From contig DASWCZ010000014.1 of NCBI GenBank assembly GCA_036395755.1, forward strand, positions 1 through 22,697: a stretch of DNA of 22,697 nt, read 5' to 3'. The translations under genes were made by a program, and so were the position numbers. The DNA is from Gp7-AA6 sp036395755 (GTDB lineage: Bacteria; Acidobacteriota; Thermoanaerobaculia; UBA5066; Gp7-AA6). Under the pieces are notes generated by a model. The model worked only from the letters and a program-made list of their open reading frames with translations, was not told the DNA's origin and did no database searches. Positions 1 through 7,500 of this stretch are shown here, in pieces; positions within the stretch are counted from its first letter, which is position 1, and each line of letters opens with the position of its first letter.

Positions 1-2
1 TC

Positions 3-101
3 TCGGTGCCGGAGGAGACAATCGCGGAAGGCGTGGAGGCGTTGCTGGGGGTCAGGTCTCCACTTGCCACATCCGGGGTCAGGTCTCCACTTGCCACATG
101 A
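3..101 (+). CDS. 3' end of an unidentified gene reading into a repeat array (partial)
   Basis: This frame is open from the window edge to a TGA at 99-101. Its first 15 codons read SVPEETIAEGVEALL, which looks like a genuine acidic, helical C-terminus. The next 17 codons are entirely repeat-derived (GVRSPLATS followed by GVRSPLAT), and the stop is formed where the last repeat meets unique DNA. No family can be assigned from 15 residues. If the gene is real, its own stop codon has been lost and replaced by a repeat-encoded tail. The alternative is that the frame is open by chance. The region upstream of the window would decide. Confidence 0.35.
   Translation, partial: SVPEETIAEGVEALLGVRSPLATSGVRSPLAT
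50..99 (+). repeat. Dispersed 23-bp repeat, array 1 (2 units)
   Basis: Two perfect units at 50-72 and 77-99, each beginning GGTCAGGTCTCC and ending TTGCCACAT, are separated by the 4-bp spacer CCGG, which gives a 27-bp period. The array lies 24 bp upstream of the RAYT transposase start. The unit has no internal inverted repeat. Confidence 0.95.
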
Positions 102-123
102 CAATTCATAGGAGCGAGTGCAT

Positions 124-1089
124 GTGTCGAGACCCCTTCGCTTGGAGTTCCCGGGAGCGCTGTATCACGTCACCAGCCGCGGCCATGAACGGGGACCGAT
201 CTTTCGCGACGCCGCCGACCGCCGCCATTTCCTGAATCTTCTCGCCTCCGTCATCCCCGATCAGGCCTGGCTCCTCCACTCCTATTGCCTGATGGGAAAC
301 CACTACCACCTCCTGCTGGAGACGGCTCGTCCGACGCTCTCGAGGGGGATGCATACCTTGAACGCCCGCTATTCCCAGCACTTCAACCGGCGGCACGACC
401 GCGCTGGTCACGTCTTCGAGGGTCGTTTCCAGGCGATCGTCGTTCAAAAGCAGCCGCATTTGCTCGAGCTCCATCGATACATCGTCCTGAACCCGGTCCG
501 AGCAGGTCTCGTACGTCGCCCTCTCGACTGGCCGTGGAGCAACTACCGGGCGACGTCCGGAGCGAGTGCGCCGCCGCCGTGGCTCGAAGTCGGCTCAACC
601 CTCGCGCTGTTCGCGGCGTTCGGTTCCGGGGCGAACGGGGCTTACGTTCGATTCGTCGCCGACAGCACCGTCCGGCCGGGCTCGCCGCTCGAGCGTGTCC
701 GTCGACAGATTTATCTCGGTGATCGGCGGTTTCTCGAGGAGATGGCCGACCATGCAGGAGAGCGCCGGCCCGGCCCCGACATCCCTGCCGCCCATCGGAT
801 CCCCTCGGTTTTCGAAATCGACGAGATCCGAAGACTCGTGTCGAAGGAGTGGGGGGTGCCTGCCGATGAGCTCTCCGGACGCGAAGCGGGCGACGCCAAG
901 CTCGCCGCGGTCTACCTCTCTCGCAGGCTCTGCGGAAAATCCGCCCGCGAAATCGGAGATGCCTTCGGGATCAAGAGAGGACGGGTCGGGAACATCCTGG
1001 TCGAGATGCAGAGGAGACGCCGAACCTATCTGCGAAACCGCGCCGAGCACCTCGTCGCGGATCTGGGCGCCAACCGAAACGCGACCTGA
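124..1089 (+). CDS. REP-associated tyrosine transposase (RAYT, Y1/HUH family) with DnaA-like C-terminal domain
   Basis: This is a single-strand DNA transposase/nuclease of the Y1 (IS200/IS605-related) RAYT group, which in other bacteria is domesticated and linked to short extragenic repeats. The N-terminus (RPLRLEFPGALYHVTSRG) is the standard RAYT opening. The metal-binding HUH pair is HYH in MGNHYHLLLE (about residues 60-62), followed by GHVFEGRF. The probable catalytic Tyr is in RYIVLNPVRAG (about residue 119). The C-terminal third (KLAAVYLSRRL, then AREIGDAFGIKRGRVGNI) resembles the DnaA domain IV helix-turn-helix seen in some RAYTs. The GTG at 124 is preferred over the one at 118 because AGGAG at 110-114 is then 9 nt away and the product starts like its relatives. 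The frame is intact, 321 residues. Repeat arrays flank it in opposite orientations. Confidence 0.9.
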   Translation: MSRPLRLEFPGALYHVTSRGHERGPIFRDAADRRHFLNLLASVIPDQAWLLHSYCLMGNHYHLLLETARPTLSRGMHTLNARYSQHFNRRHDRAGHVFEGRFQAIVVQKQPHLLELHRYIVLNPVRAGLVRRPLDWPWSNYRATSGASAPPPWLEVGSTLALFAAFGSGANGAYVRFVADSTVRPGSPLERVRRQIYLGDRRFLEEMADHAGERRPGPDIPAAHRIPSVFEIDEIRRLVSKEWGVPADELSGREAGDAKLAAVYLSRRLCGKSAREIGDAFGIKRGRVGNILVEMQRRRRTYLRNRAEHLVADLGANRNAT

Positions 1090-1104
1090 ACGAAAGCCTC
1101 TCGG

Positions 1105-1179
1105 GTGGCAAGTGGAGACCTGACCCTCGATGTGGCAGGTGGAGACCTGACCCTCGATGTGGCAAGTGGAGACCTGACC
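1105..1179 (-). repeat. Dispersed 23-bp repeat, array 2 (3 units)
   Basis: Three units lie in the orientation opposite to array 1: 1105-1125 (lacking the outermost AT pair), 1130-1152 (one substitution, CAGGT for CAAGT on the plus strand) and 1157-1179 (perfect). Spacers are CTCG on the plus strand, period 27 bp. The last base is directly adjacent to the omega-amidase stop codon (TAG on the minus strand, 1180-1182). Only 15 bp separate the array from the RAYT stop. Confidence 0.95.
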
Positions 1180-1950
1180 CTATCTTCGATAGGCCTCCGG
1201 GCGGCGGTCCTCCAGCGCCGGAAAACGCGTGCGCAGCTTCTTCACGACCTCGGGGTCCACGTCGCAGAAGAGCACCTGCTCGCGCTCGTCCGCCTCGACG
1301 ATCGTCTCGCCGAGCGGCGCAATCGCCGCGGAATCGCCGGCATAGTGGAGCCCGTTGGCGTCGCCGGCGCGGTTGACGCCGACGACGTACGCCTGGTTCT
1401 CGATCGCCCGCGCGCGCAGGAGCGTCCGCCAGTGCTCGCGCCTCTGGTCGGGCCAGTTGGCGACGACGGCGAACAGGTCCGTGTCCGCCGCCGCGGTGCG
1501 GAACGGCTCGGGAAACCGCAGGTCGTAGCAGACGAAAGGCGTCACGCGCACGCCGTCGATTTCCGCAGTCACCACCCGGTCGCCGGCGGTGTACGCCCGA
1601 TCCTCGCCGGCATACGAAAAGGGATGGATCTTCGCGTACCGGACGACCGAACCGCTCGGTGAGGCGAGCAACGCCATGTTCCTCGGCGACGGCTCCCCCG
1701 ACTCCGGTACGCTCGCCAGGATCCAGAGACCGAGTCGTGCCGCCTGCTCTCGGAGGAACGACTCCGACGGCCCGCCGGGAGGCTGTGAGATGCGCCGGGA
1801 ATCCATCGAGAACCCGGTCGAGAACATTTCGGGCAGGAGCGCGAGTCGCGCCCCGCCAGCCGCCGCCTGCTCGAGAAGACCCGCCGCGCGGCGGTGGTTC
1901 TCGAGGACGTCCTCCCAGGCCAGGTCCATCTGCAGGAGCGCTACGCGCAC
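1180..1950 (-). CDS. Omega-amidase, carbon-nitrogen hydrolase superfamily (YafV/Nit2-like)
   Basis: This is a 256-residue nitrilase-fold amidase. It has the Glu-Lys-Cys triad: E41 in LLPEMFSTGFS, K107 in YAKIHPFSYAGE and C141 in VCYDLRFPE. The KIHPFSYAGE and CYDLRFP wording is typical of YafV and Nit2, which hydrolyse alpha-ketoglutaramate or alpha-ketosuccinamate to the 2-oxo acid and ammonia. The GTG start at 1950 overlaps the last 10 bp of the upstream aminotransferase, so the two genes are translationally coupled. The pairing supports the function: a glutamine/methionine transaminase makes the omega-amide that this enzyme removes, pulling transamination forward. No signal peptide is present, so it should be cytoplasmic. 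The stop codon lies directly against a repeat array. The substrate is inferred, not visible. Confidence 0.88.
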   Translation of the reverse strand: MRVALLQMDLAWEDVLENHRRAAGLLEQAAAGGARLALLPEMFSTGFSMDSRRISQPPGGPSESFLREQAARLGLWILASVPESGEPSPRNMALLASPSGSVVRYAKIHPFSYAGEDRAYTAGDRVVTAEIDGVRVTPFVCYDLRFPEPFRTAAADTDLFAVVANWPDQRREHWRTLLRARAIENQAYVVGVNRAGDANGLHYAGDSAAIAPLGETIVEADEREQVLFCDVDPEVVKKLRTRFPALEDRRPEAYRR

Positions 1951-3089
1951 AGCTTCTCCAGTCTCTCGACGGCCGCCTCCAGGGTCGCCATCTTCTTGCA
2001 GAACGCGAAGCGCACGTAGCCCCGCCCCTTCTCCGGCCGGTCGTAAAAAGCGGAAGGCGGGATCGCCGCGACCCCTACGGCCTCGATCAGATGCTTGCAG
2101 AAGGCGACGTCATCTTCGAAACCGAAGCGGCGGAAATCCGCGCAGACGTAGTAGGTGCCGGCGGGCGGACGCACTCCGAAGCCGATCCGCGCGAGCTCGC
2201 CCACGAGATAGTCACGCCGCTCGCGGTACCCGGCGAGAAGCAGATCGTAGTACTCCCGTCCCGCCGACAGCGCGCAGGCGGCGGCGTGCTGGAGCGGAGT
2301 CGCCGTCGCAAAAGTGATGAACTGGTGCGCGGCGCGCACCGCCGCCGAGAGTTCCCGCGGCGCAGCGGCCCAGCCGATCTTCCAGCCCGTCAGCGAGAAG
2401 GTCTTTCCGAAGCTCGAGATCGTGATCGTGCGTTCACGCATCTTGGGTAGCGTCGCCATCGGGACGTGGCGGCCTTCGTAGACCATGTGCTCATAGACCT
2501 CGTCCGTGATGCAGAGGAGGTCGCGTTCGACGCAGAGGCTCGCGATTCCTTCCAGCTCCGCCTGCGAGAAAACCTTCCCCGTCGGGTTGTGCGGGGTGTT
2601 GACGAGGATCGCGCGGGTGCGGTCCGTGACCGCCCGCTCGAGGGCACCCTGGTCGGAGCGCCAGATCGGGGGCTCGAGAGTGACGAAAGCCGGCACGGCG
2701 CCGGCCATCACCACGCTCGCCTTGTAGGAGTCGTAGTAGGGCTCGAAGAGGACGATCCCGTCGCCCGGATCGCAGATCGCCTGGATCGTCGCGAAAATCG
2801 CCTCGGTCGCGCCAGAAGTGATGGTGAGCTCCTCGCCGGCCCGGTAGTCGAGACCGTAGTCGCGCCGGTATTTCGCGGCCAGCGCCTCGTGGATCTCGGG
2901 GATCCCTGTCATGCGCGCGTATTGGCCGCGGCCGTCGCGGATCGCCGCGATCGCCGCGTCCTTGACGAAGTCCGGGCCGTCGAAGTCCGGAAACCCCTGG
3001 GCGAGGTTGATGGCGCCGTGCTCGACGGCGAGCCGCGTCATCTCCGTGAAGATGGTCGTGCCGAAACCCTCCAGCCGCCGCGCAATCAT
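1941..3089 (-). CDS. PLP-dependent aminotransferase, methionine/glutamine type (YbdL/kynurenine aminotransferase-like)
   Basis: This is a 382-residue fold-type I, class I/II aminotransferase. It opens with INLAQGFPDFDGPDF, the mark of the YbdL/glutamine transaminase K/kynurenine aminotransferase branch. Visible cofactor residues are N168 in NTPHNPTGKVF, D196 with Y199 in ITDEVYEHMVYEG, and the Schiff-base Lys K229 in SSFGKTFSLTGWKIGW. The probable carboxylate-binding Arg is in GYVRFAFCKK near the end. These enzymes transaminate methionine, glutamine or aromatic amino acids against 2-oxo acids. The gene overlaps and precedes the omega-amidase, so the pair probably works as a glutamine transaminase/omega-amidase route. 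The ATG at 3087-3089 touches a repeat array, and the only Shine-Dalgarno-like sequence (GGAG, 10 nt away) lies inside the first repeat unit. Exact amino donor is uncertain. Confidence 0.9.
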   Translation of the reverse strand: MIARRLEGFGTTIFTEMTRLAVEHGAINLAQGFPDFDGPDFVKDAAIAAIRDGRGQYARMTGIPEIHEALAAKYRRDYGLDYRAGEELTITSGATEAIFATIQAICDPGDGIVLFEPYYDSYKASVVMAGAVPAFVTLEPPIWRSDQGALERAVTDRTRAILVNTPHNPTGKVFSQAELEGIASLCVERDLLCITDEVYEHMVYEGRHVPMATLPKMRERTITISSFGKTFSLTGWKIGWAAAPRELSAAVRAAHQFITFATATPLQHAAACALSAGREYYDLLLAGYRERRDYLVGELARIGFGVRPPAGTYYVCADFRRFGFEDDVAFCKHLIEAVGVAAIPPSAFYDRPEKGRGYVRFAFCKKMATLEAAVERLEKLCA

Positions 3090-3091
3090 GG

Positions 3092-3165
3092 GGTCAGGTC
3101 TCCACTTGCCACATCGGGGGTCAGGTCTCCACTTGCCACATCGAGGGTCGGGGTCTCCACTTGCC
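3092..3165 (+). repeat. Dispersed 23-bp repeat, array 3 (3 units)
   Basis: Two perfect units at 3092-3114 and 3119-3141 are followed by a decayed third at 3146-3165, which has an altered GGTCGGGG start and is missing the final CACAT. Spacers are CGGG and CGAG. The array fills the divergent interval between the aminotransferase start codon (3087-3089) and the thioredoxin reductase leader, with its GGTCAGG end against the aminotransferase ATG. Confidence 0.95.
3100..3103 (-). promoter_or_regulatory. Repeat-supplied Shine-Dalgarno-like GGAG for the aminotransferase
   Basis: On the minus strand the first unit of array 3 reads GTGGAGACCTGACCCC directly before the ATG, which places GGAG 10 nt from the start codon. 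No other purine-rich ribosome-binding sequence exists upstream, since the preceding bases are all repeat. The spacing is a little long but usable. If the start is right, translation begins from a repeat-derived site. Confidence 0.5.
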
Positions 3166-3261
3166 GCCCTGCGCAGTATGACGCCGCACCGCGGGCCTCC
3201 GGCGCCGCGTATTTACCTCGTCCGCGTCGCTCGCATATCCTCGCGCGGCAAGGAATCGCAC

Positions 3262-4209
3262 ATGCCTCCGAGCAGAATCCACTACCGAGTCGCGATTATC
3301 GGGTCCGGGCCCGCCGGCTGGACCGCCGCTCTCTACGCCTCGCGCGCGGACCTCGAACCCATCGTGATCGAAGGCCCGCAGCCGGGCGGGCAGCTCACGA
3401 TCACGACCGAGGTGGAGAACTACCCCGGCTTCCCGAAGGGCATCCAGGGCCCCGAGATGATGGAAATTTTCCGCGATCAAGCAAGACGGTTCGGCACAGA
3501 GGGCGTGCTCGACGTCGTCACGGACGTAGATTTCGAAGCGCGACCGTTCCGCCTGACCCTCGACTCCGGCGCCAACCTCACCGCCGACGCCGTCATCATC
3601 GCTGCGGGGGCTTCCGCGAAAGCCCTCGGCATCTCCTCCGAACGCCAGCCGGGCGTTTCCGCGTGCGCGACGTGCGACGGTCCTCTGCCCGCCTACCGCG
3701 GCAAGGAGCTCGTGGTCGTCGGCGGGGGCGATACCGCGATGGAGGAAGCGACCTTCCTGACGAAGTTCGCGACCAAGGTGACGATCGTTCACCGGCGCGA
3801 AGAGTTCCGCGCCTCGCGCATCATGCTCGACCGGGCGCGCGCGAACGCCAAGATCCATTGGAAGCTGAACGCAGTCGTCGAAGAGATCCACGGCAATGGA
3901 GCGGGCGTGACGGGGGTCACGCTGCGGGACACACAGGCCGGCGCGCTGTCGAAGATGTCCGCCGGAGGCGTCTTCGTGGCGATCGGACACCTCCCCAATA
4001 CCGCGATCTTCCGGGGCAAGCTCGAGATGAATGAGGTCGGCTATCTCAAAGTGCAGCACCCCTCGACGCGCACGTCGATCGAGGGAGTCTTCGCAGCCGG
4101 CGACGTCGCCGATCCCACGTACCGTCAGGCGGTTTCGGCGGCCGGCGAGGGCTGCAAGGCAGCCATGGATGCCGAGAGGTGGCTGGCCGCGCGGGGCATC
4201 CACGGCTGA
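3262..4209 (+). CDS. trxB: Thioredoxin reductase, FAD/NADPH-dependent
   Basis: This 315-residue low-molecular-weight thioredoxin reductase transfers electrons from NADPH through FAD and a redox disulfide to thioredoxin in the cytoplasm. Visible motifs in order are: FAD Rossmann GSGPAG (14-19), PGGQLTITTEVENYPGF (41-57), redox pair C135-A-T-C138 followed by DG, NADPH Rossmann GGGDTAMEEA (154-163), HRREEFRAS for the NADPH phosphate (177-185), and C-terminal FAD contact GVFAAGDVADPTYRQA. Start: AAGGA at 3250-3254 is 7 nt upstream of the ATG, whereas longer in-frame starts would translate the repeat array as HLPHRGSG. The sequence after CATCDG is PLPAYRGK rather than the usual FFYRGK-like text, a modest departure. 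A hairpin at 4219-4237 follows. No partner thioredoxin gene lies in the window. Confidence 0.93.
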   Translation: MPPSRIHYRVAIIGSGPAGWTAALYASRADLEPIVIEGPQPGGQLTITTEVENYPGFPKGIQGPEMMEIFRDQARRFGTEGVLDVVTDVDFEARPFRLTLDSGANLTADAVIIAAGASAKALGISSERQPGVSACATCDGPLPAYRGKELVVVGGGDTAMEEATFLTKFATKVTIVHRREEFRASRIMLDRARANAKIHWKLNAVVEEIHGNGAGVTGVTLRDTQAGALSKMSAGGVFVAIGHLPNTAIFRGKLEMNEVGYLKVQHPSTRTSIEGVFAAGDVADPTYRQAVSAAGEGCKAAMDAERWLAARGIHG

Positions 4210-4218
4210 TCGTGTTCT

Positions 4219-4237
4219 CCTCTCCCGCCGGGAGAGG
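4219..4237. terminator. GC-rich hairpin after trxB
   Basis: A perfect 8-bp inverted repeat (CCTCTCCC, loop GCC, GGGAGAGG) begins 10 nt after the trxB stop. It has no T-tract, so it is either a weak or Rho-assisted terminator, an mRNA-stabilising 3' hairpin, or a REP-like palindrome. It is unrelated in sequence to the 23-bp repeats. Confidence 0.45.
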
Positions 4238-4271
4238 CAGGGTTGAGCGCGCTGCTTTCCCCCGTGATCTC

Positions 4272-4394
4272 ATGACTTCTCAGAACGATCCGCGCAAGAC
4301 TCCTTTCCTGCCGATCCTCGCCTACGTTCTCGGGTTCCTCGCGATCCTCGCGCTGCTGGCATTTGTAATCGCGGCTGTCATTCGGCTCCTCTGA
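4272..4394 (+). CDS. Possible small single-span membrane peptide (40 aa)
   Basis: The frame from ATG 4272 encodes a 40-residue peptide. It has a short polar, positively charged N-terminus (MTSQNDPRKTPFLP), then an almost entirely hydrophobic helix rich in Leu, Ala and Ile to the C-terminus, ending IRLL. That composition matches a one-span membrane microprotein and is unlike the Arg/Ser/Pro-rich chance frames of this GC-rich DNA. No convincing Shine-Dalgarno is present and no family is recognised. It lies between the hairpin after trxB and the promoter of the Cys-rich gene. A longer in-frame start would overlap trxB. Function unknown. Confidence 0.4.
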   Translation: MTSQNDPRKTPFLPILAYVLGFLAILALLAFVIAAVIRLL

Positions 4395-4463
4395 CCTCGC
4401 TGTTCAGGATTCGGTCACATCCGGGTCCGCGTCACGACCTAAGTCGCATAGACGAAGATCTAA

Positions 4464-4492
4464 TTGACGGACAGCGTACCCGCGACTAAAAG
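4464..4492 (+). promoter_or_regulatory. Candidate sigma-70-type promoter of the Cys-rich giant gene
   Basis: TTGACG at 4464-4469 and TAAAAG at 4487-4492 are separated by exactly 17 bp, about 65 bp upstream of the GTG start. They match the consensus at 5 of 6 and 4 of 6 bases. The -10 lies inside an inverted repeat (CGACT-AAA-AGTCG, 4483-4495), and a similar one (CGAC-CTAA-GTCG) lies at 4435-4446, so a repressor site is conceivable. Confidence 0.45.
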
Positions 4493-4556
4493 TCGTACTG
4501 CGGACCCAGGTTGTTCAAAACGAAGACGGCAGAAGGCTCTCAAGGGGAGGAAGACC

Positions 4557-7500
4557 GTGGCTACTACCCGAAAGAATCTCACTCTCTGCGTTTCGAAGTG
4601 TACCGGCGCGGCAGCGAGTCTCTTGCTGCTGCTTTCAGCAAACTTATTCGGCCAAGGCGCAGCGACCGTGGCGTTCTCGCAGGGCAACGAGGTCATCGGA
4701 TCGGCGCGCTTGAACGTCGAACGCCACGGCCACACGGCAACTCTCCTCAAACACGGTCAGGTTTTGATCGTCGGGGGCGAGAGCGCGATCGGGCTCACTT
4801 GCGCTGCCGAGATTTACGATTCGAGCCTTCGCTCGTTCGCTCCCCCCGTCATGTCTCTGGAGGCGCGCGCGGACCACACCGCGACGGCCTTATCGGACGG
4901 GCGAGTCCTGATCGTGGGCGGGCGCGGCTCCAACGGGCTGCTCGCTTCCACTGAATTCTACGAGCCGAAAACCCGCACCTTCGCCGAAGGCCCCAACCTC
5001 GTCCAGGCGCGGTCGGGTCACACCGCGACGCGTCTCGCCGACGGAAGAATCATCGTGATCGGCGGCGATACGGTGGGGAGCTCCGAGCTGTTCGATCCGA
5101 AGACGGGACAGTTCGAAGAATTGAAGGCATATCTTGCCGTTCCGCGGCGCTCGCACGCTGCCGCACTTCTCCAGAATGGCCGCGTTCTCGTTGCCGGGGG
5201 CGTCGGCCTCGACGGAGAGCCACTTCGCTCGGCGGAGATTTTCGATCCGGAGACTCTGTCCTTTTCGGCGCGCGCCGAGATGCAAGCGGCGCGATCCGGC
5301 CTGACCATGCGAGTCCTGCCGGACGGCAAGGTCCAGGCGATCGGAGGCGACGCCGAGCGCACGATGGAGATCTTCAACCCGCAAGGTCGCTACTTCACGG
5401 CCTATGCGCATCTCATCAGCGGACCGGAGTCCCTGTCGGCGGCACTGCGCAGCTCGGGTCGCGCCGTTGTCATCGGAAGGTCCCGCGCGCCGATTCCTTC
5501 AAGCGGCGAAGGGACGGGCTCCGAGGCTCTGCAGGACCTCCTCGACCGGACCGGCTACTCGCTGACGGAAATCCCCGAATCGAACCAGGCGATCGCCGTG
5601 GGCGGCGTCAACTCGACCGGCGCGCCCCAGGCGACGGCGGTTCTCTTCAGCGCCTCTTCAGCCATTGTGACGACCGACAAGACCGACTACGCGCCGGGCG
5701 AAACCGTCGTCATCACGGGTAGCGGCTGGGAGCCGGGCGAAACGGTCAACCTGAACGTTCACCGGGACAACAACAATCCGCCCGACACCCTGCTGACCGC
5801 CGTGGCCGACGCCGACGGCAACTTCCAGAACTCGGAGCTCGTCGTCCAGCAGACCGACCTGTGGGTCACGTTCCTCCTGACGGCGACCGGCCAGTCTTCC
5901 GGGTACACGGCTGAGACGACGTTCACGGACGCCAACAACGTCAAGGTAAAAGCGGCGCCGGCGGGCACGACCTTCACCTTGAAAGCGACGAATTACACGA
6001 ACAACAACTGCACCGGTACCGCCACTGCGCAACCCGATCAGACGGTGGGCTCGAGTGACGTGAACGTCAACTTCCCCCAGCAAACCCAGTCCGTCAAGCT
6101 CGACGCAACCGCTTTTTCGGATCAGTGCGGCGGGTTCGTGAGCTGGACGAGTTCGGGTGTGTTCACGAATCTGCCCCCGCGCTCCATCTGCGTCACAGGG
6201 ACTGGTGACGAATACGTCGCCAACTACGTCTCGTCCTCTATCGACGACGGCAACGCCTGCACAACGGATTCGTGTGACACCTCGACAGGAACGATTTCTC
6301 ACACGACGGCCCCGTCAGGAACCGTGTGTCGGGCCTCGGTCGGGGTCTGCGACGCGGCGGAGACCTGCGACGGAACGAGCACGACGTGTCCGACGACGGA
6401 TGCCAAGCAGCCGGCGGGTACGGCGTGTCCCGACGACGGCAACGCCTGCACATTGGATCAGTGCGACGGCACCAGCGATGCATGTCAGCACCCCGTCGGC
6501 AACGCCGGTGCGATCTGCCGCGCGGCGGCGGGCGCGTGCGACGCGGCGGAGACGTGCACGGGCAGCAGCAGTGTCTGTCCGGCGGATGTCAAGCAGCCGG
6601 CGGGCACGGCGTGTCCCGACGACGGCAACGCCTGCACATTGGATCAGTGCAACGGCACCAGCAACACCTGTCAGCACCCGGCCGCCGGCAACGCCGGCGC
6701 GGCGTGTGCCGACGACGGCAACCCCTGTACGACGGATCAGTGCAACAACACCGGGGTGTGTCAGCACCTGGTGGGCAACGCCGGCGCGGTCTGCCGTGCG
6801 GCGGCGGATGAGTGCGACGCGGCGGAGACCTGTACGGGCACGAGCGCGACCTGTCCGGCCAACGCCGTGAAGCCGGCGGGCACGCCCTGTACCGACGACG
6901 GCAATTCCTGTACGGCGGATGAGTGCAACGGCACCATGAAATCTTGTCAGCACACGAACAAGCCAGCGGGCTCGGCCTGTGCCGACGACGGCAACGCCTG
7001 TACGACGGATCTGTGCAACGGCAGCGGAACGTGTCAGCACGCGACGGGCAACGCCGGCGCGGTCTGCCGTGCGGCGGCGGATGAGTGCGACGTGGCGGAG
7101 ACCTGCACGGGCAGCAGCGCGACCTGTCCGTCGGACACCAAGAAGTCCGCAGGCACGGCCTGTACCGACGACGGCAACGTTTGCACGCGGGATATCTGTG
7201 ACGGCACCGGCGTGGCCTGCACGCACCCGGCGGGCAACGCGGGAACGGTCTGCCGAGCGGCAACGGACACCTGCGACGTCGCGGAGACCTGTACGGGCTC
7301 GAGCGCGGCGTGTCCGGCCGACGCTGTGAAGTCGGCGGGGACGCAATGCCGCGCGGCGGCGGGCGTCTGCGACGCGGTCGAGGCGTGCGATGGGACGGCG
7401 AAGGCCTGCCCGAATGACGCGAAGCTCGGAGCGGGAACACAGTGCCGGGCATCGGCGGGACAGTGCGACGTTGCGGAAAGCTGCAATGGGACGAGCAACG

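Noticed and set aside
50..99. CRISPR-like array
   Set aside because: The interval between repeats is only 4 bp and itself nearly constant, arrays hold 2-3 units, and no cas genes are present.
118..123. GTG at 118 as the RAYT start
   Set aside because: AGGAG at 110-114 would be only 3 nt away, and the family normally begins at the residue encoded from 124.
3212..3239. trxB promoter TTTACC / CATATC with 16-bp spacing
   Set aside because: Matches are only 4 of 6 and 3 of 6 bases, too weak to list.
2911..3261. Longer N-terminus for thioredoxin reductase
   Set aside because: It would run through the antisense of the aminotransferase and translate the repeat array. The ATG at 3262 has a well-placed AAGGA and gives the normal family length.
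4464..4556. TTG start at 4464 for the giant gene
   Set aside because: It would place 31 polar, basic residues before the signal peptide and overlap the promoter candidate. The GTG at 4557 has AGGGGAGG 6 nt upstream.
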